This document shows, piece by piece, positions 1-8,657 of a stretch of DNA of 64,000 bases. Where the stretch lies: positions 1 to 64,000 of the forward strand of contig JAUHWY010000003.1 of NCBI GenBank assembly GCA_030427255.1. The letters run 5' to 3'. Every line of letters begins with the position of its first letter. Within the stretch, counting starts at the first letter, position 1. A program made the translations under genes and the position numbers. The notes beneath the pieces are model-generated. The model saw nothing but the letters and a program-made list of their open reading frames with translations, ran no database searches and was not told the origin of the DNA. The DNA is from Bacteroidia bacterium (lineage in GTDB: Bacteria > Bacteroidota > Bacteroidia > CAIKAF01).

Positions 1-72
1 AACCGGGGTGCCGGATTCCCATTCTTGGAGAATCTTTACAATTTGAGTTGGGGAAAACTTGCTCTTTTTCAT
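1..72 (-). CDS. IS3-family transposase OrfA, N-terminal 24 codons (partial, continues outside window)
   Basis: MKKSKFSPTQIVKILQEWESGTPV on the minus strand; not in the supplied ORF list because it runs off the window. Confidence 0.75.
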   Translation of the reverse strand, partial: MKKSKFSPTQIVKILQEWESGTPV

Positions 73-127
73 AGACAGTCAAATTTAATTCTAGTTTTGG
101 ACTGTCCGGTTTTGGGGGAAGCTTACA
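1..127 (-). mobile_element. Left end of an IS3-family insertion sequence (terminal inverted repeat plus start of transposase OrfA), truncated by window edge
   Basis: Minus strand reads TGTAAGCTTCCCCCAAAACCGGACAGTC... (IS3-like end, TG terminus at 127) followed by ATG at 72: MKKSKFSPTQIVKILQEWESGTPV, the typical IS3 OrfA/HTH N-terminus. Confidence 0.8.
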
Positions 128-329
128 GATATACTTTGGATCTAGTATCTATCTTTAATGATGTTTCAACACATCGCAAAACGCTACTTTTACCAAATCT
201 TCTTGGCCCAATTATGGCAACGGAATTTCCGTTATTTGCTAATGAAATTAGCTGTTTCAATACCGTTTCTCTTCCAAATAGTTCAGAAGGATTAGTTATG
301 ACTGTTTTTGATGAAAAAGCATTTGCCAT
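128..329 (-). pseudogene. AAA/STAND-type ATPase (PF01637-like), disrupted after ~67 codons by the IS3-family element
   Basis: GRETVLKQLISLANNGNSVAIIGPRRFGKSSVLRCVE contains a Walker A (GPRRFGKSS); reading frame ends in a stop codon supplied by the IS end. ATG lies 1 nt after the stop of the upstream 1307-aa ATPase gene. Confidence 0.75.
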
Positions 330-330
330 C

Positions 331-3300
331 CTATTCGACTAATGTTGTTAAAATTAAATTAATATCAGGATGGTGATTTGCCCACCATCTTCTAAATAAA
401 TCCACGCTTAAATTATAAACAGGTATCCCTTCATCTTCTTGTTGGATTATGATTTTCTTTTCTTTTAATAGGTTTATTGCGTCAGCAAGCATGGGCCTGA
501 AAGCACTAATTTTCGTGTCAGACCAAAGTTTTTGTAGTTCATTAAAACCAACGCCTCTTGGGTCTGTTACTCTATTTTTATTAAAGTGTACAATGCTTGA
601 AATCAATACAGCCACTTCTTTAGGGTCAGTTGGACTAAACTGATTGTTTTGAAAAATATTCTCAGGCAATTTCTTAACTAATGATTTCGATGAAGAAGGG
701 TTTTCTCCGATTAATATTTTGATTACTTTTTCAACTTCAGGAAAACCTATTACCCTGCGTTTATTCTCTGATGCATAATAGCCACAATATTTGCAAATTA
801 TCTGTATAAAGTAAGGTACTCTACCAGATAAGAATTTTATGTGTTCTATTGCTTCTGGAGTAAAGGAAAGTTTATCATCAATAACTTCAATAAGTTCTTC
901 TGCCGCTTCTTCATTTATATCATTTATTTGCTCCTCAATTGCATTAACGAGTTGTCCTGTGATTCCATATCTCTCATCTCGAATGAGTGTTTTTATATCA
1001 TACGTCCCTGCAAATACGAAGCTAGCTAATTCATTAAGTGAGAATTGTCTAAGATTATGTAAAAAAGCTGAATTTATTGTGCCGTCGTCTATTAATGTTT
1101 TGATGAAGGAAAACTCGTCAATAAAAAAGATTGGGTATACATCTATATCATTTAAATATTCAAGAATAAGTTTAAAGTCCTTAGCCCTAACATTTTCTCC
1201 TATTTTTAAGCCAGTTATATCCAATTTATATTTATTTGCATATTTTTCAAGCTCTTCGAAAGTCTGTTGATATAAAATATAATTCCAAAAGTCTGAGGCT
1301 CGTTTAAAACTTGCTGCTTCTGATAAGTCCCAACTAAATGTTAAGACTAATATTTCTTTTCCTTTTTTTGTAAATGTATCACCTTCAATATATTTCTTTA
1401 AGTATTCTAGTATTGAACTTTTTCCAGTCCTTGTTAAGCCATACAATATGTACGGCTTATCTTTTTCGACAGATAAATAATGTTGTGCTAAATCTGCAAT
1501 TAACTTTTTTCGACCCTTGAATAATTGTTCAGAAGGTATTGGCCCATCCCTCCAAGGGATATCTTCATAAGTTAGAACAGACTGTGGTTCTTCTTCGATA
1601 GTAAACTCAAAATGAGAAGCAGATAAAGTTTTCTTTTGATAGACAGGTGAAATATCAATCTTGATTTCAACAGCTTTAGAATCTTTTAATAGATTTGGAG
1701 CGATGACGAAGTTGGTTTCAATTTTTCCACCAGAAGGTATTTCAATTTCACTACTATACGGGATATCAATACTTTCTTCGTAAATAGTTGACTCACAATG
1801 AATATTTAGTGCAAATCCTTCAGCAGTTGCCTCACCATTATTCTTAATAATTATTGGTGCAGTGATTTCATCATTACTTACTATGTAGTAAGGGGGGTCA
1901 ATACTTATTTCAAGTTGCGGATATGATTGAGTTACTTTTTCTTCAAGTAATGAATCAATTTCTTTTTTCCATTTGGATAACAATCCGAAAAAGAATGTCC
2001 TTCCATAGAATGTGGTGTTATCATTAATAAAACGAAGTTGCTTTTCTATAATTGACCTTGATTGAATAAGAATATTAAGTCTTTCTCTTTCACCTCTATT
2101 AAGGTATGGCTTTAATAATTCAATTATTTTATCAATTTCATTTTTAACTTCTATATCAGTTGAACTGAGGAATTTATTAAATCCTTTTATTGCAGACCAT
2201 TCATTAACTAACTGTGGTACATTATGAGGTTCAATTTCTATGATAAATACATTATTCAGGCTCTCTACAAAGTTCTTTACAGAATGCCGTCTGTTTAGAA
2301 AAATATTTTTTAAGAATTCGCCTGGCTTCAGTTCAATGTTAATACTACTTTCTTCATTTTGGTTTATAAGAGTATATATTTCCTTGGTTCTGGATGAACT
2401 AGAAAAATCTCCATACAATACCTTAATGCCATTTGGATGGTAGTTAAGGTTATTCCAAGCATTTATACTAGAGGCTCCGCAATCTACAATTACCTTGTAA
2501 GCAATTGATTCTATTTCTTTATTTCTTGTTTTTATACAGTCTTTGAATACAGTTGCAAAATTTCCTTTAAAAAGTTCATTAAAGTCAATATCACTATCTT
2601 TTTCAATGTGATAAACGGCTAATCTTAATTTTAAATAATTTGCCAAAATTGTTACTAATAATTTTGAATCAATATTCGAAAGAAGGTTTAAAGATTCAAT
2701 ATAATAACTGCAAGCACTGTCGCTGCGTCTAATAAGATTAAGAACTGTTTCACTTTTTGAGATTATTGAATTTTTAAACTGTAGAAATAATGAATTGCCT
2801 TTTAACATTGAATAATAAGCAACTGACTCTAAATAATCCTGCAAATCATAACTACCAATATTTAATTCGCTAAAGGCTTTAGCTGCTTCTAAATAGAGAG
2901 GATATCTTTCAGACATGTCAACTCCACGAGTATTTTTGGCTTCTTCAAGTATGGCCTTTGCCACAAATGCAGTAGGCTTACCACCATTACGTATAATATC
3001 TGGATGAGTGTATTTATGTTCTTTAATATCAAGGTCAATCATTTTACTAATGGCAGTGGTGTCATCATCTGTTTCAATTAGCAAATGTTCATCGGCTTCC
3101 TTATTTGTTGGTTGCTCAACCCTAACAGTCTTTCCTTCAAATTGCTTTAAAAGGTTTACAGCGAAATTGTTATTGGGGTTTAAACCTAGAGCTTTCTTAA
3201 CAGAAGATAGCGCTAATGCCTGCTTATCGATATTTTGTGCTTGAAGCCTCGCCAATTCAGTATATAAATGACTTAGATTATTAGCTGGTGATTTGATTAA

Positions 3301-4254
3301 CTCATTAAATCTAATTAACTCCTGATAAGAATTTTCAGATAAAGCAGGATTGTTGAGTGAAGAATAAATCTGTGCTTTCTTTAACAGTAGACTACTTCTG
3401 TATTTATTATCAATTGTGCTTTGTTTTAACTCTTGATCTATTGAATTTAATGCATCTTCATATTCTTGTTGACGGATTAGGTCGTTTATTCTTTTTTCAA
3501 TTTGCTTAAATGCCTTTGTATTCTCTGAATTTTTAGGTGACTTAACATCTATTTTTTTAATCTCCTTTTGCCGCTCATTTTTATTTAAGGTTTTAAAAAA
3601 TCTAATAAGAATTCCAATTTCCGGATACTTTTTATCAATGTTAGTTCTAATAATATAAAGACATAAACTTGCTTTTTCAAAATCATCGATTTCAATATAC
3701 GTAACTAATTCATTCGCAAAAGCGGAGAGACTTTGTGGTTTTGCTATTGAATTACATATAGCAACTTTCCCAACTCTTGAATAGTAAACAACTACTACTG
3801 GGATTAATGATCCAATTTCGAATGCCTCAATTTCATTCTGTAAATCGGGTTGATATATCTTACTATTAGGAACTAAAATCTTACTATGGTCTTGGTTAGA
3901 GGCAACGCATGTGGAGCCCTTGACATCAATTATATTTGCATTTGGCTTTATGAATTCATCAACTCGGCCTAGTTTTTGTCTAAGGGATTTGGCAGCTTCA
4001 AGGATTTCGTTTTTCGGAGGCTTTTCTTCAATACTTGGTATTTTCTTTTCTTTTAATTCAGTATTTGTTTTTGAAATTACCTCCCATCCACCAATTAGTT
4101 TATCGAAAAATCTATTTTGATTGTTATCATTAGCTTGTAGTAAAACGAAATTTTCACCAATAGAAGTAACTATACCTTCTGGTTCTTTTCCAGTGGTTAA
4201 GTAAAGTTTTACTTTATCCCCAATTTTTATGTCTTGCTTAAATAAGTCAAACAT
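331..4254 (-). CDS. Large multidomain NTPase: N-terminal SH3/S1-like segments, TPR-like helical region, CARDB-like beta domain, C-terminal AAA ATPase and winged-helix-like tail
   Basis: ORF 1307 aa; Walker A YGLTRTGKSS, Walker B-like YPIFFIDEF; PPYYIVSNDEITAPIIIKNNGEATAEGFALNI resembles a CARDB-type domain. Confidence 0.7.
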   Translation of the reverse strand: MFDLFKQDIKIGDKVKLYLTTGKEPEGIVTSIGENFVLLQANDNNQNRFFDKLIGGWEVISKTNTELKEKKIPSIEEKPPKNEILEAAKSLRQKLGRVDEFIKPNANIIDVKGSTCVASNQDHSKILVPNSKIYQPDLQNEIEAFEIGSLIPVVVVYYSRVGKVAICNSIAKPQSLSAFANELVTYIEIDDFEKASLCLYIIRTNIDKKYPEIGILIRFFKTLNKNERQKEIKKIDVKSPKNSENTKAFKQIEKRINDLIRQQEYEDALNSIDQELKQSTIDNKYRSSLLLKKAQIYSSLNNPALSENSYQELIRFNELIKSPANNLSHLYTELARLQAQNIDKQALALSSVKKALGLNPNNNFAVNLLKQFEGKTVRVEQPTNKEADEHLLIETDDDTTAISKMIDLDIKEHKYTHPDIIRNGGKPTAFVAKAILEEAKNTRGVDMSERYPLYLEAAKAFSELNIGSYDLQDYLESVAYYSMLKGNSLFLQFKNSIISKSETVLNLIRRSDSACSYYIESLNLLSNIDSKLLVTILANYLKLRLAVYHIEKDSDIDFNELFKGNFATVFKDCIKTRNKEIESIAYKVIVDCGASSINAWNNLNYHPNGIKVLYGDFSSSSRTKEIYTLINQNEESSINIELKPGEFLKNIFLNRRHSVKNFVESLNNVFIIEIEPHNVPQLVNEWSAIKGFNKFLSSTDIEVKNEIDKIIELLKPYLNRGERERLNILIQSRSIIEKQLRFINDNTTFYGRTFFFGLLSKWKKEIDSLLEEKVTQSYPQLEISIDPPYYIVSNDEITAPIIIKNNGEATAEGFALNIHCESTIYEESIDIPYSSEIEIPSGGKIETNFVIAPNLLKDSKAVEIKIDISPVYQKKTLSASHFEFTIEEEPQSVLTYEDIPWRDGPIPSEQLFKGRKKLIADLAQHYLSVEKDKPYILYGLTRTGKSSILEYLKKYIEGDTFTKKGKEILVLTFSWDLSEAASFKRASDFWNYILYQQTFEELEKYANKYKLDITGLKIGENVRAKDFKLILEYLNDIDVYPIFFIDEFSFIKTLIDDGTINSAFLHNLRQFSLNELASFVFAGTYDIKTLIRDERYGITGQLVNAIEEQINDINEEAAEELIEVIDDKLSFTPEAIEHIKFLSGRVPYFIQIICKYCGYYASENKRRVIGFPEVEKVIKILIGENPSSSKSLVKKLPENIFQNNQFSPTDPKEVAVLISSIVHFNKNRVTDPRGVGFNELQKLWSDTKISAFRPMLADAINLLKEKKIIIQQEDEGIPVYNLSVDLFRRWWANHHPDINLILTTLVE

Positions 4255-4555
4255 TTATATATTATGATTTTTAGTTTTTATGATTAGGTACAAAACGGAT
4301 CTTATGGTTTGGCCTGTGTTTCGGATTGTGCAGTTTGGGTAAAACCAAATGTACCGTCTGTGCGGCTGGCTAAAAGATATTTTAAAAAATGCCAAGGGTG
4401 GGCTTTTACTTTCTTTTCTGTCAACTGTCCCAATAGCAAAACACGGTCAGTTTGAAAGTCTGTCTGATTGGTAGATATAGTCTGTATGTCAATTCCATTT
4501 ACGCTCATTGTTTCGTTTTGTAGTCTGTCTTTTTAGCATTGGTGGTAAAGATATC

Positions 4556-4664
4556 GGGTATGAAACGTAGGGCTTTTCGAAGCTCTTAACTGTCCGCTCG
4601 AAACTAAGCTTGATAAGTGCCCAAAACTTGCGGAAACCACTGTCTGCCCTATGGTTTTATACCC
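4556..4664. repeat. Nested imperfect inverted repeat at the 3' end of the DUF262 gene (attC-like geometry, unproven)
   Basis: Arms GGGTATGAAACGTAGGGC (4556-4573) and GCCCTATGGTTTTATACCC (4646-4664) are near-perfect inverted repeats; inner TTTCGA...TCGAAA pair. Confidence 0.6.
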
Positions 4665-6265
4665 ATTGGTGGCGGTAGTACCAAAGTCTTCATAGATTCA
4701 ACAATCAATTTACTTCTTTCATCAACAAAGCCATCATAATCGTCTATTTTCAATGATTCATATGTTGTTTCATTTATAAAATTCGACTTTAACACAGGCC
4801 AAAATGATTCTCCTAGATTGTTCTCCATTTCTTTAAAATACTCTGAAGGTTTTTTATCAAGAATCTCACGATTATCACCGAGGTTAAGCATGCAAATATT
4901 GGAGTGATAATTAATCTTTTTGTCGGAAACCCCTAATCTATTTAAAAATGCTTTTGGAAATATATGATGAAACTCAAGTCTATTAATATTAGCAAGTGAC
5001 TTGTAGGTATCAATTTTGTCACCATTTAAAAAGCTTAAAGGCTGATTATTTGCAAGTAGTAATGCATATGCTGTACTTGTGGCTTTATTTAATCGAAAAT
5101 AATCTTTGGCAAATCCTTCGAAGTTTACAACGGTTTCGATTGGGAACTCTTCTTTTTCCCTTAAAGCAAAAGCTCTTACGTCCTTTAGTGTACTAGTTAT
5201 TAGACCTGTATTTGCTGAACCATAATATTTACTAAAGGAGGATTTCCAAAACCAACTTTTTAATATTTGTTTTTCATTATATGTTGGTCTTGGGTTTAGG
5301 TTGAAAAATTCAACTAATAGAGTCAGTTGAAGTCCATAAGGTAGATTTTTAATGGATTTCAATGGAAGTTCTGTAGTAACGAAATCGACCGCTAGCGTAT
5401 ATGCTTCTTTTGTAGATTTAGCAGCTATTTTTAATTCATCAGGAGCTTTATCTCTTAGCTTATCAATACTTTCCTTGTGTATTCCAAGCCCTGCACAAGC
5501 TGAAATATTTCTTAAAATATGTTCATTTTGAATTAGTTCAAAATTCTTGTCTTCACACGCATTTTTTACTTCATCTATAGCATCACTTAAATCAAAACCA
5601 CCTTTCCAAGTTGCTGCACGCATTAAATCTACCATAGTCAATTGTCGCCCCGAACTATTAATTCTTTCGAAAATAGGAGCTACTTCATCCAATTCCATAT
5701 CTCCAATTGTTACTGACGCTAGCTTGTAATCTTTTATAGAATTAAGCAACTTAGTTGCATTATTTGTGTACTTCTCTTTTTTAGGACTTGCTTCAAATGC
5801 TTTACATTGGTTGAGAAAGCTCGAAGTGTCCATAAGTTTATTTAGAGGAAAGTAATTAAGTTTTTCTTCTCCTTTAGAGTGTACAAACTCTTCCTTTTCA
5901 ACATCAAAGGATACGTTCCATTCGCTGTTTACATTAGCACCATTCCAATATAATGTTCCACAGAGCGATGATAGTCTTTGCTGTCCATCGAGAAGATAAT
6001 TAAAAGGATAATCTTCTGATCTAAATTTTATATCAAGCTCTCCAATCTTATTTTCACTTGCTAATTCTTGCTTGGTATGCCAAAGCAGAATACTTCCAAT
6101 CGGATATCCACGATAAATACTATCTAGCAACTTTAATATATCTGTTTTCTTCCAAACGAATGGGCGTTGAAATTTGGGAAGTTTGATATCACCATCTTTT
6201 ACTCTTGTAACAAGCTCTTCAATTCTAAGAACTTCTGGTCTAGGGTCTATTTTTTTCTTTGACAT
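4649..6265 (-). CDS. DUF262/DUF1524-type protein (GmrSD/restriction-like, HNH-family C-terminus)
   Basis: 538 aa; N-terminal LLDGQQRLSSL (DUF262 DGQQR motif), FQRPFVWKKTDILKLLDSIYRGYPIGSILLW; C-terminal EFHHIFPKAFLNRLG...SNICML. Confidence 0.88.
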   Translation of the reverse strand: MSKKKIDPRPEVLRIEELVTRVKDGDIKLPKFQRPFVWKKTDILKLLDSIYRGYPIGSILLWHTKQELASENKIGELDIKFRSEDYPFNYLLDGQQRLSSLCGTLYWNGANVNSEWNVSFDVEKEEFVHSKGEEKLNYFPLNKLMDTSSFLNQCKAFEASPKKEKYTNNATKLLNSIKDYKLASVTIGDMELDEVAPIFERINSSGRQLTMVDLMRAATWKGGFDLSDAIDEVKNACEDKNFELIQNEHILRNISACAGLGIHKESIDKLRDKAPDELKIAAKSTKEAYTLAVDFVTTELPLKSIKNLPYGLQLTLLVEFFNLNPRPTYNEKQILKSWFWKSSFSKYYGSANTGLITSTLKDVRAFALREKEEFPIETVVNFEGFAKDYFRLNKATSTAYALLLANNQPLSFLNGDKIDTYKSLANINRLEFHHIFPKAFLNRLGVSDKKINYHSNICMLNLGDNREILDKKPSEYFKEMENNLGESFWPVLKSNFINETTYESLKIDDYDGFVDERSKLIVESMKTLVLPPPMGIKP

Positions 6266-6294
6266 AGTGTTTTGTTATTACCGCCAACTCGTTT

Positions 6295-6319
6295 ATAAAT
6301 GAGGCCAAACCTCATTTAT
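6295..6319 (-). repeat. Perfect 10-bp-stem hairpin upstream of the DUF262 gene
   Basis: ATAAATGAGG-CCAAA-CCTCATTTAT, about 30 nt upstream of the start codon. Confidence 0.7.
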
Positions 6320-6414
6320 CCACTCTCAATGGTAGGCTAAGTGATGGTTTTCCTCATTCGTTTATTCTTTGCTAATATAAGTTGTTTTCACAAATCATGG
6401 AACAGTGAACGGAC

Positions 6415-6579
6415 CTATTGAAGTAGCCGGTTGCTAACTTGCGTGTACATCTCTGTTGTCTTGCTGCTCTTATGCCCAAGCAACTCTTGAATGACTCGCA
6501 AATCGGCACCCGCCACAAGCAGTTGCGTTGAATAGCTGAGCCTCAGCAAATGAAGCGTAGCTTTCTTGCAGACTGCTGT
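6415..6579 (-). pseudogene. Tyrosine recombinase/integrase C-terminal remnant
   Basis: Minus-strand translation [54 protein letters not shown], matching the XerC/D-IntI-like [38 protein letters not shown] signature; in-frame stop immediately upstream, no N-terminus. Confidence 0.9.
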
Positions 6580-6605
6580 TTAGCCTAAGGTTTCACCCGC
6601 AACAC

Positions 6606-6629
6606 AGCCTACGGTTGAAACCGTGGGCT
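6606..6629. repeat. REP-like palindrome AGCCTACGGTT-GA-AACCGTGGGCT
   Basis: Near-perfect inverted repeat (one G:T-type mismatch) adjacent to the integrase remnant. Confidence 0.6.
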
Positions 6630-6656
6630 AGCAAAAATCTCCAAACGGAGCTTAAC

Positions 6657-6810
6657 GCGCCCCGGCGGAGGCCAATTAGCCTGCCGAAGTGGGGTGCTCA
6701 GCCGCCGCGGGGGCAAGAGCGACCACAGGAAGCTCCTTGCCCCCGCATAGCGGCGTAGCTACCCCACAAGGCAGCTAATGGCCGGAGACGGATAAGGCGC
6801 CCAAAAAAAA
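6657..6810 (-). repeat. GC-rich long-palindromic intergenic element, copy 1
   Basis: Minus strand TTTTTTTTGGGCGCCTTATCCGTCTCCGGCC...GGCCTCCGCCGGGGCGC; nested arms GTGGGG../..CCCCAC and GCGGGGGCAAG../..CTTGCCCCCGC; starts right after the stop of the 6822 gene. Confidence 0.75.
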
Positions 6811-6821
6811 CCAAAAAAATT

Positions 6822-7586
6822 CTACCAGGAACCGCCGGCACCGCCGCCGCCAAAGCTTCCTCCGCCAAAACCGCCGAAACCGCCGCCACCGCCAAAGCCG
6901 CCGCCGCCACTAAAGCCACCGCCGCTCCCAAAGGTGGTGCCCCAAAAAATGGGACCGCCGCCTCTAAAACCGCCGCCTTTGCCGCCGCCGCCCTTGTTCT
7001 TCCGGCCAAAAAAGAAGCCGCCAACCAAAAAGGCAATCACCAGCAACAAGAGCAATAAAGGCATGTACTTTTCGCGCTTTTCGGCCGCAGTAAGCTCGGA
7101 CTCGTACTCGCCGCGCGAAGCAGCCATGAGCGCATCAACCGCCTCATTAACCCCCTGGTAATACAGGCTTTCTTTAAAATTGGGCACGATGTGCCGCTCT
7201 ATAATCCGCTTTGCCAAGGCATCCGGAATGGCGCCCTCCAAGCCATAGCCGACCTGTATGCGCACTTCCCGGTCTTGCATGGCCGCATACAACAGCACGC
7301 CATTGTTTTTTTCGCCCGAGCCAATGCCCCAAGCCTCGGCAATGCGTAGACTATAATCAAAGGCATCTTCGCCCTCCAAACTATTGTCCAAAATCACCGC
7401 AATTTGGTTGGAGGTGCTGTCGTAAAACTGTACGAGCTTTTGCTCCAGGCTATTGACTTGATTTGAACTGAGTCGACCCGCAAAATCATAGACCAGTTGT
7501 TTCTCTTTCTTAGGTATTTGCTTGGCTTGTAGTCCGCCGGCAAAGGCCAATAGAAAGAAAAAACTTAGTAAGCGCCATTTAGTCAT
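6822..7586 (-). CDS. TPM domain (YgcG/psb32 family) secreted/membrane protein with glycine-rich C-terminus
   Basis: Signal peptide MTKWRLLSFFFLLAFAGGLQA; LVYDFAGRLSSNQVNSLEQKL..SNQIAVILDNSLEG..YGLEGAIPDALAKRII; start chosen at internal Met. Confidence 0.88.
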   Translation of the reverse strand: MTKWRLLSFFFLLAFAGGLQAKQIPKKEKQLVYDFAGRLSSNQVNSLEQKLVQFYDSTSNQIAVILDNSLEGEDAFDYSLRIAEAWGIGSGEKNNGVLLYAAMQDREVRIQVGYGLEGAIPDALAKRIIERHIVPNFKESLYYQGVNEAVDALMAASRGEYESELTAAEKREKYMPLLLLLLVIAFLVGGFFFGRKNKGGGGKGGGFRGGGPIFWGTTFGSGGGFSGGGGFGGGGGFGGFGGGSFGGGGAGGSW

Positions 7587-8034
7587 CGGAACCTCCTTCG
7601 GGTTTGCCGAACGAAAGATCATCGGAAAGTTCGTTGGGGTTGTTTTTGGTCTTGGGGAAATAGCTTTGAAGCTTTTCGCCCACGTCACGGATGGCCAGGC
7701 ACAAGCCTTCGGTATATTTTCCTTGCTTAAAATACTCCACCATCAAATCCTTCTCGGCTTGCCAAAAATTATCGCCCACTTTTTCGTGGATGCCTTTGTC
7801 GCCCACAATGGCCAATTTATGGTCCTTATAAGCTACAAAAATTAAAACGCCATTTCGGGCGTCGGTTTCGTGCATGCCCAATTTGCCAAACCAGTCTACG
7901 GCTTCTTGGTAGGCATCGCCGGAGCAGGTGGCTTCGAGGTGCACTCGGATTTCGCCATTGGTTTGGGCCTCAGCACTGCGGATGGCTTCAATAATGGTTT
8001 CTTGTTCTTGTTCGCTAAAAAAAGTTTCAGGCAT
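7579..8034 (-). CDS. TPM domain-containing protein (cytoplasmic paralogue)
   Basis: FSEQEQETIIEAIRSAEAQTNGEIRVHLE...RNGVLIFVAYKDHKLAIVGDKGIHEKVG. Confidence 0.88.
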   Translation of the reverse strand: MPETFFSEQEQETIIEAIRSAEAQTNGEIRVHLEATCSGDAYQEAVDWFGKLGMHETDARNGVLIFVAYKDHKLAIVGDKGIHEKVGDNFWQAEKDLMVEYFKQGKYTEGLCLAIRDVGEKLQSYFPKTKNNPNELSDDLSFGKPEGGSDD

Positions 8035-8036
8035 AA

Positions 8037-8633
8037 TTAAAACTCGAATTGTACTTCAGGAGCCACATCGGCGCCTTCGGTCATTTCGAAATATCCTTTT
8101 TCTTCAGCGCCCATCATCCCGGCAAATATATTGTTGGGGAAGCGCTTGATGTAGGTATTGTAATCTCCAACGATGTCGTTGAATTTTTTGCGCTCCACGG
8201 TTATGCGGTTTTCGGTTCCTTCCAACTGCACTTGCAAATCGCGAAAGGCCTCGGTGGCTCTAAGCTGTGGATACTGCTCGGCCACTACCATCAAGCGTCC
8301 CAAGGCTTGGGAAAGTTCCCCTTGTGAGGATTGGAAGGCTTTGATTTGATCCGGGCTCAATTTGCTGGCATCCACGGTCATTTGGGTGGCCTTGGCACGA
8401 GCTTCCACCACTTGGGTTAAGGTGGTTTTTTCAAAATCGGCAGCACCTTTAACGGTGTTCACCAAGTTGGGAATGAGGTCCATGCGGCGTTGGTACACAT
8501 TTTCTACTTGTGCCCAGGCTTTCTTGGTAGCCTCCTGCTTGGTTACGATGGTGTTGTATTTTCCGCAACCGGTCCAGCCCACAATAAGAACCAAAAGACC
8601 GCCTACTATAAGTACAATATGTGAAGTTTTCAT
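8037..8633 (-). CDS. lemA: LemA family protein
   Basis: KKAWAQVENVYQRRMDLIPNLVNTVKGAADFEKTTLTQVVEARAKA. Confidence 0.93.
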   Translation of the reverse strand: MKTSHIVLIVGGLLVLIVGWTGCGKYNTIVTKQEATKKAWAQVENVYQRRMDLIPNLVNTVKGAADFEKTTLTQVVEARAKATQMTVDASKLSPDQIKAFQSSQGELSQALGRLMVVAEQYPQLRATEAFRDLQVQLEGTENRITVERKKFNDIVGDYNTYIKRFPNNIFAGMMGAEEKGYFEMTEGADVAPEVQFEF

Positions 8634-8657
8634 AGTACAAATTTACAAAAAAGAGCC

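Noticed and set aside
25-342. 105-aa plus-strand ORF
   Set aside because: Lies antisense across the IS3 end/ATPase junction; the minus strand carries recognisable transposase and ATPase sequence.
839-1270. 143-aa plus-strand ORF antisense to the large ATPase
   Set aside because: Ser-rich shadow of the ATPase domain, whose Walker motifs are clear on the minus strand.
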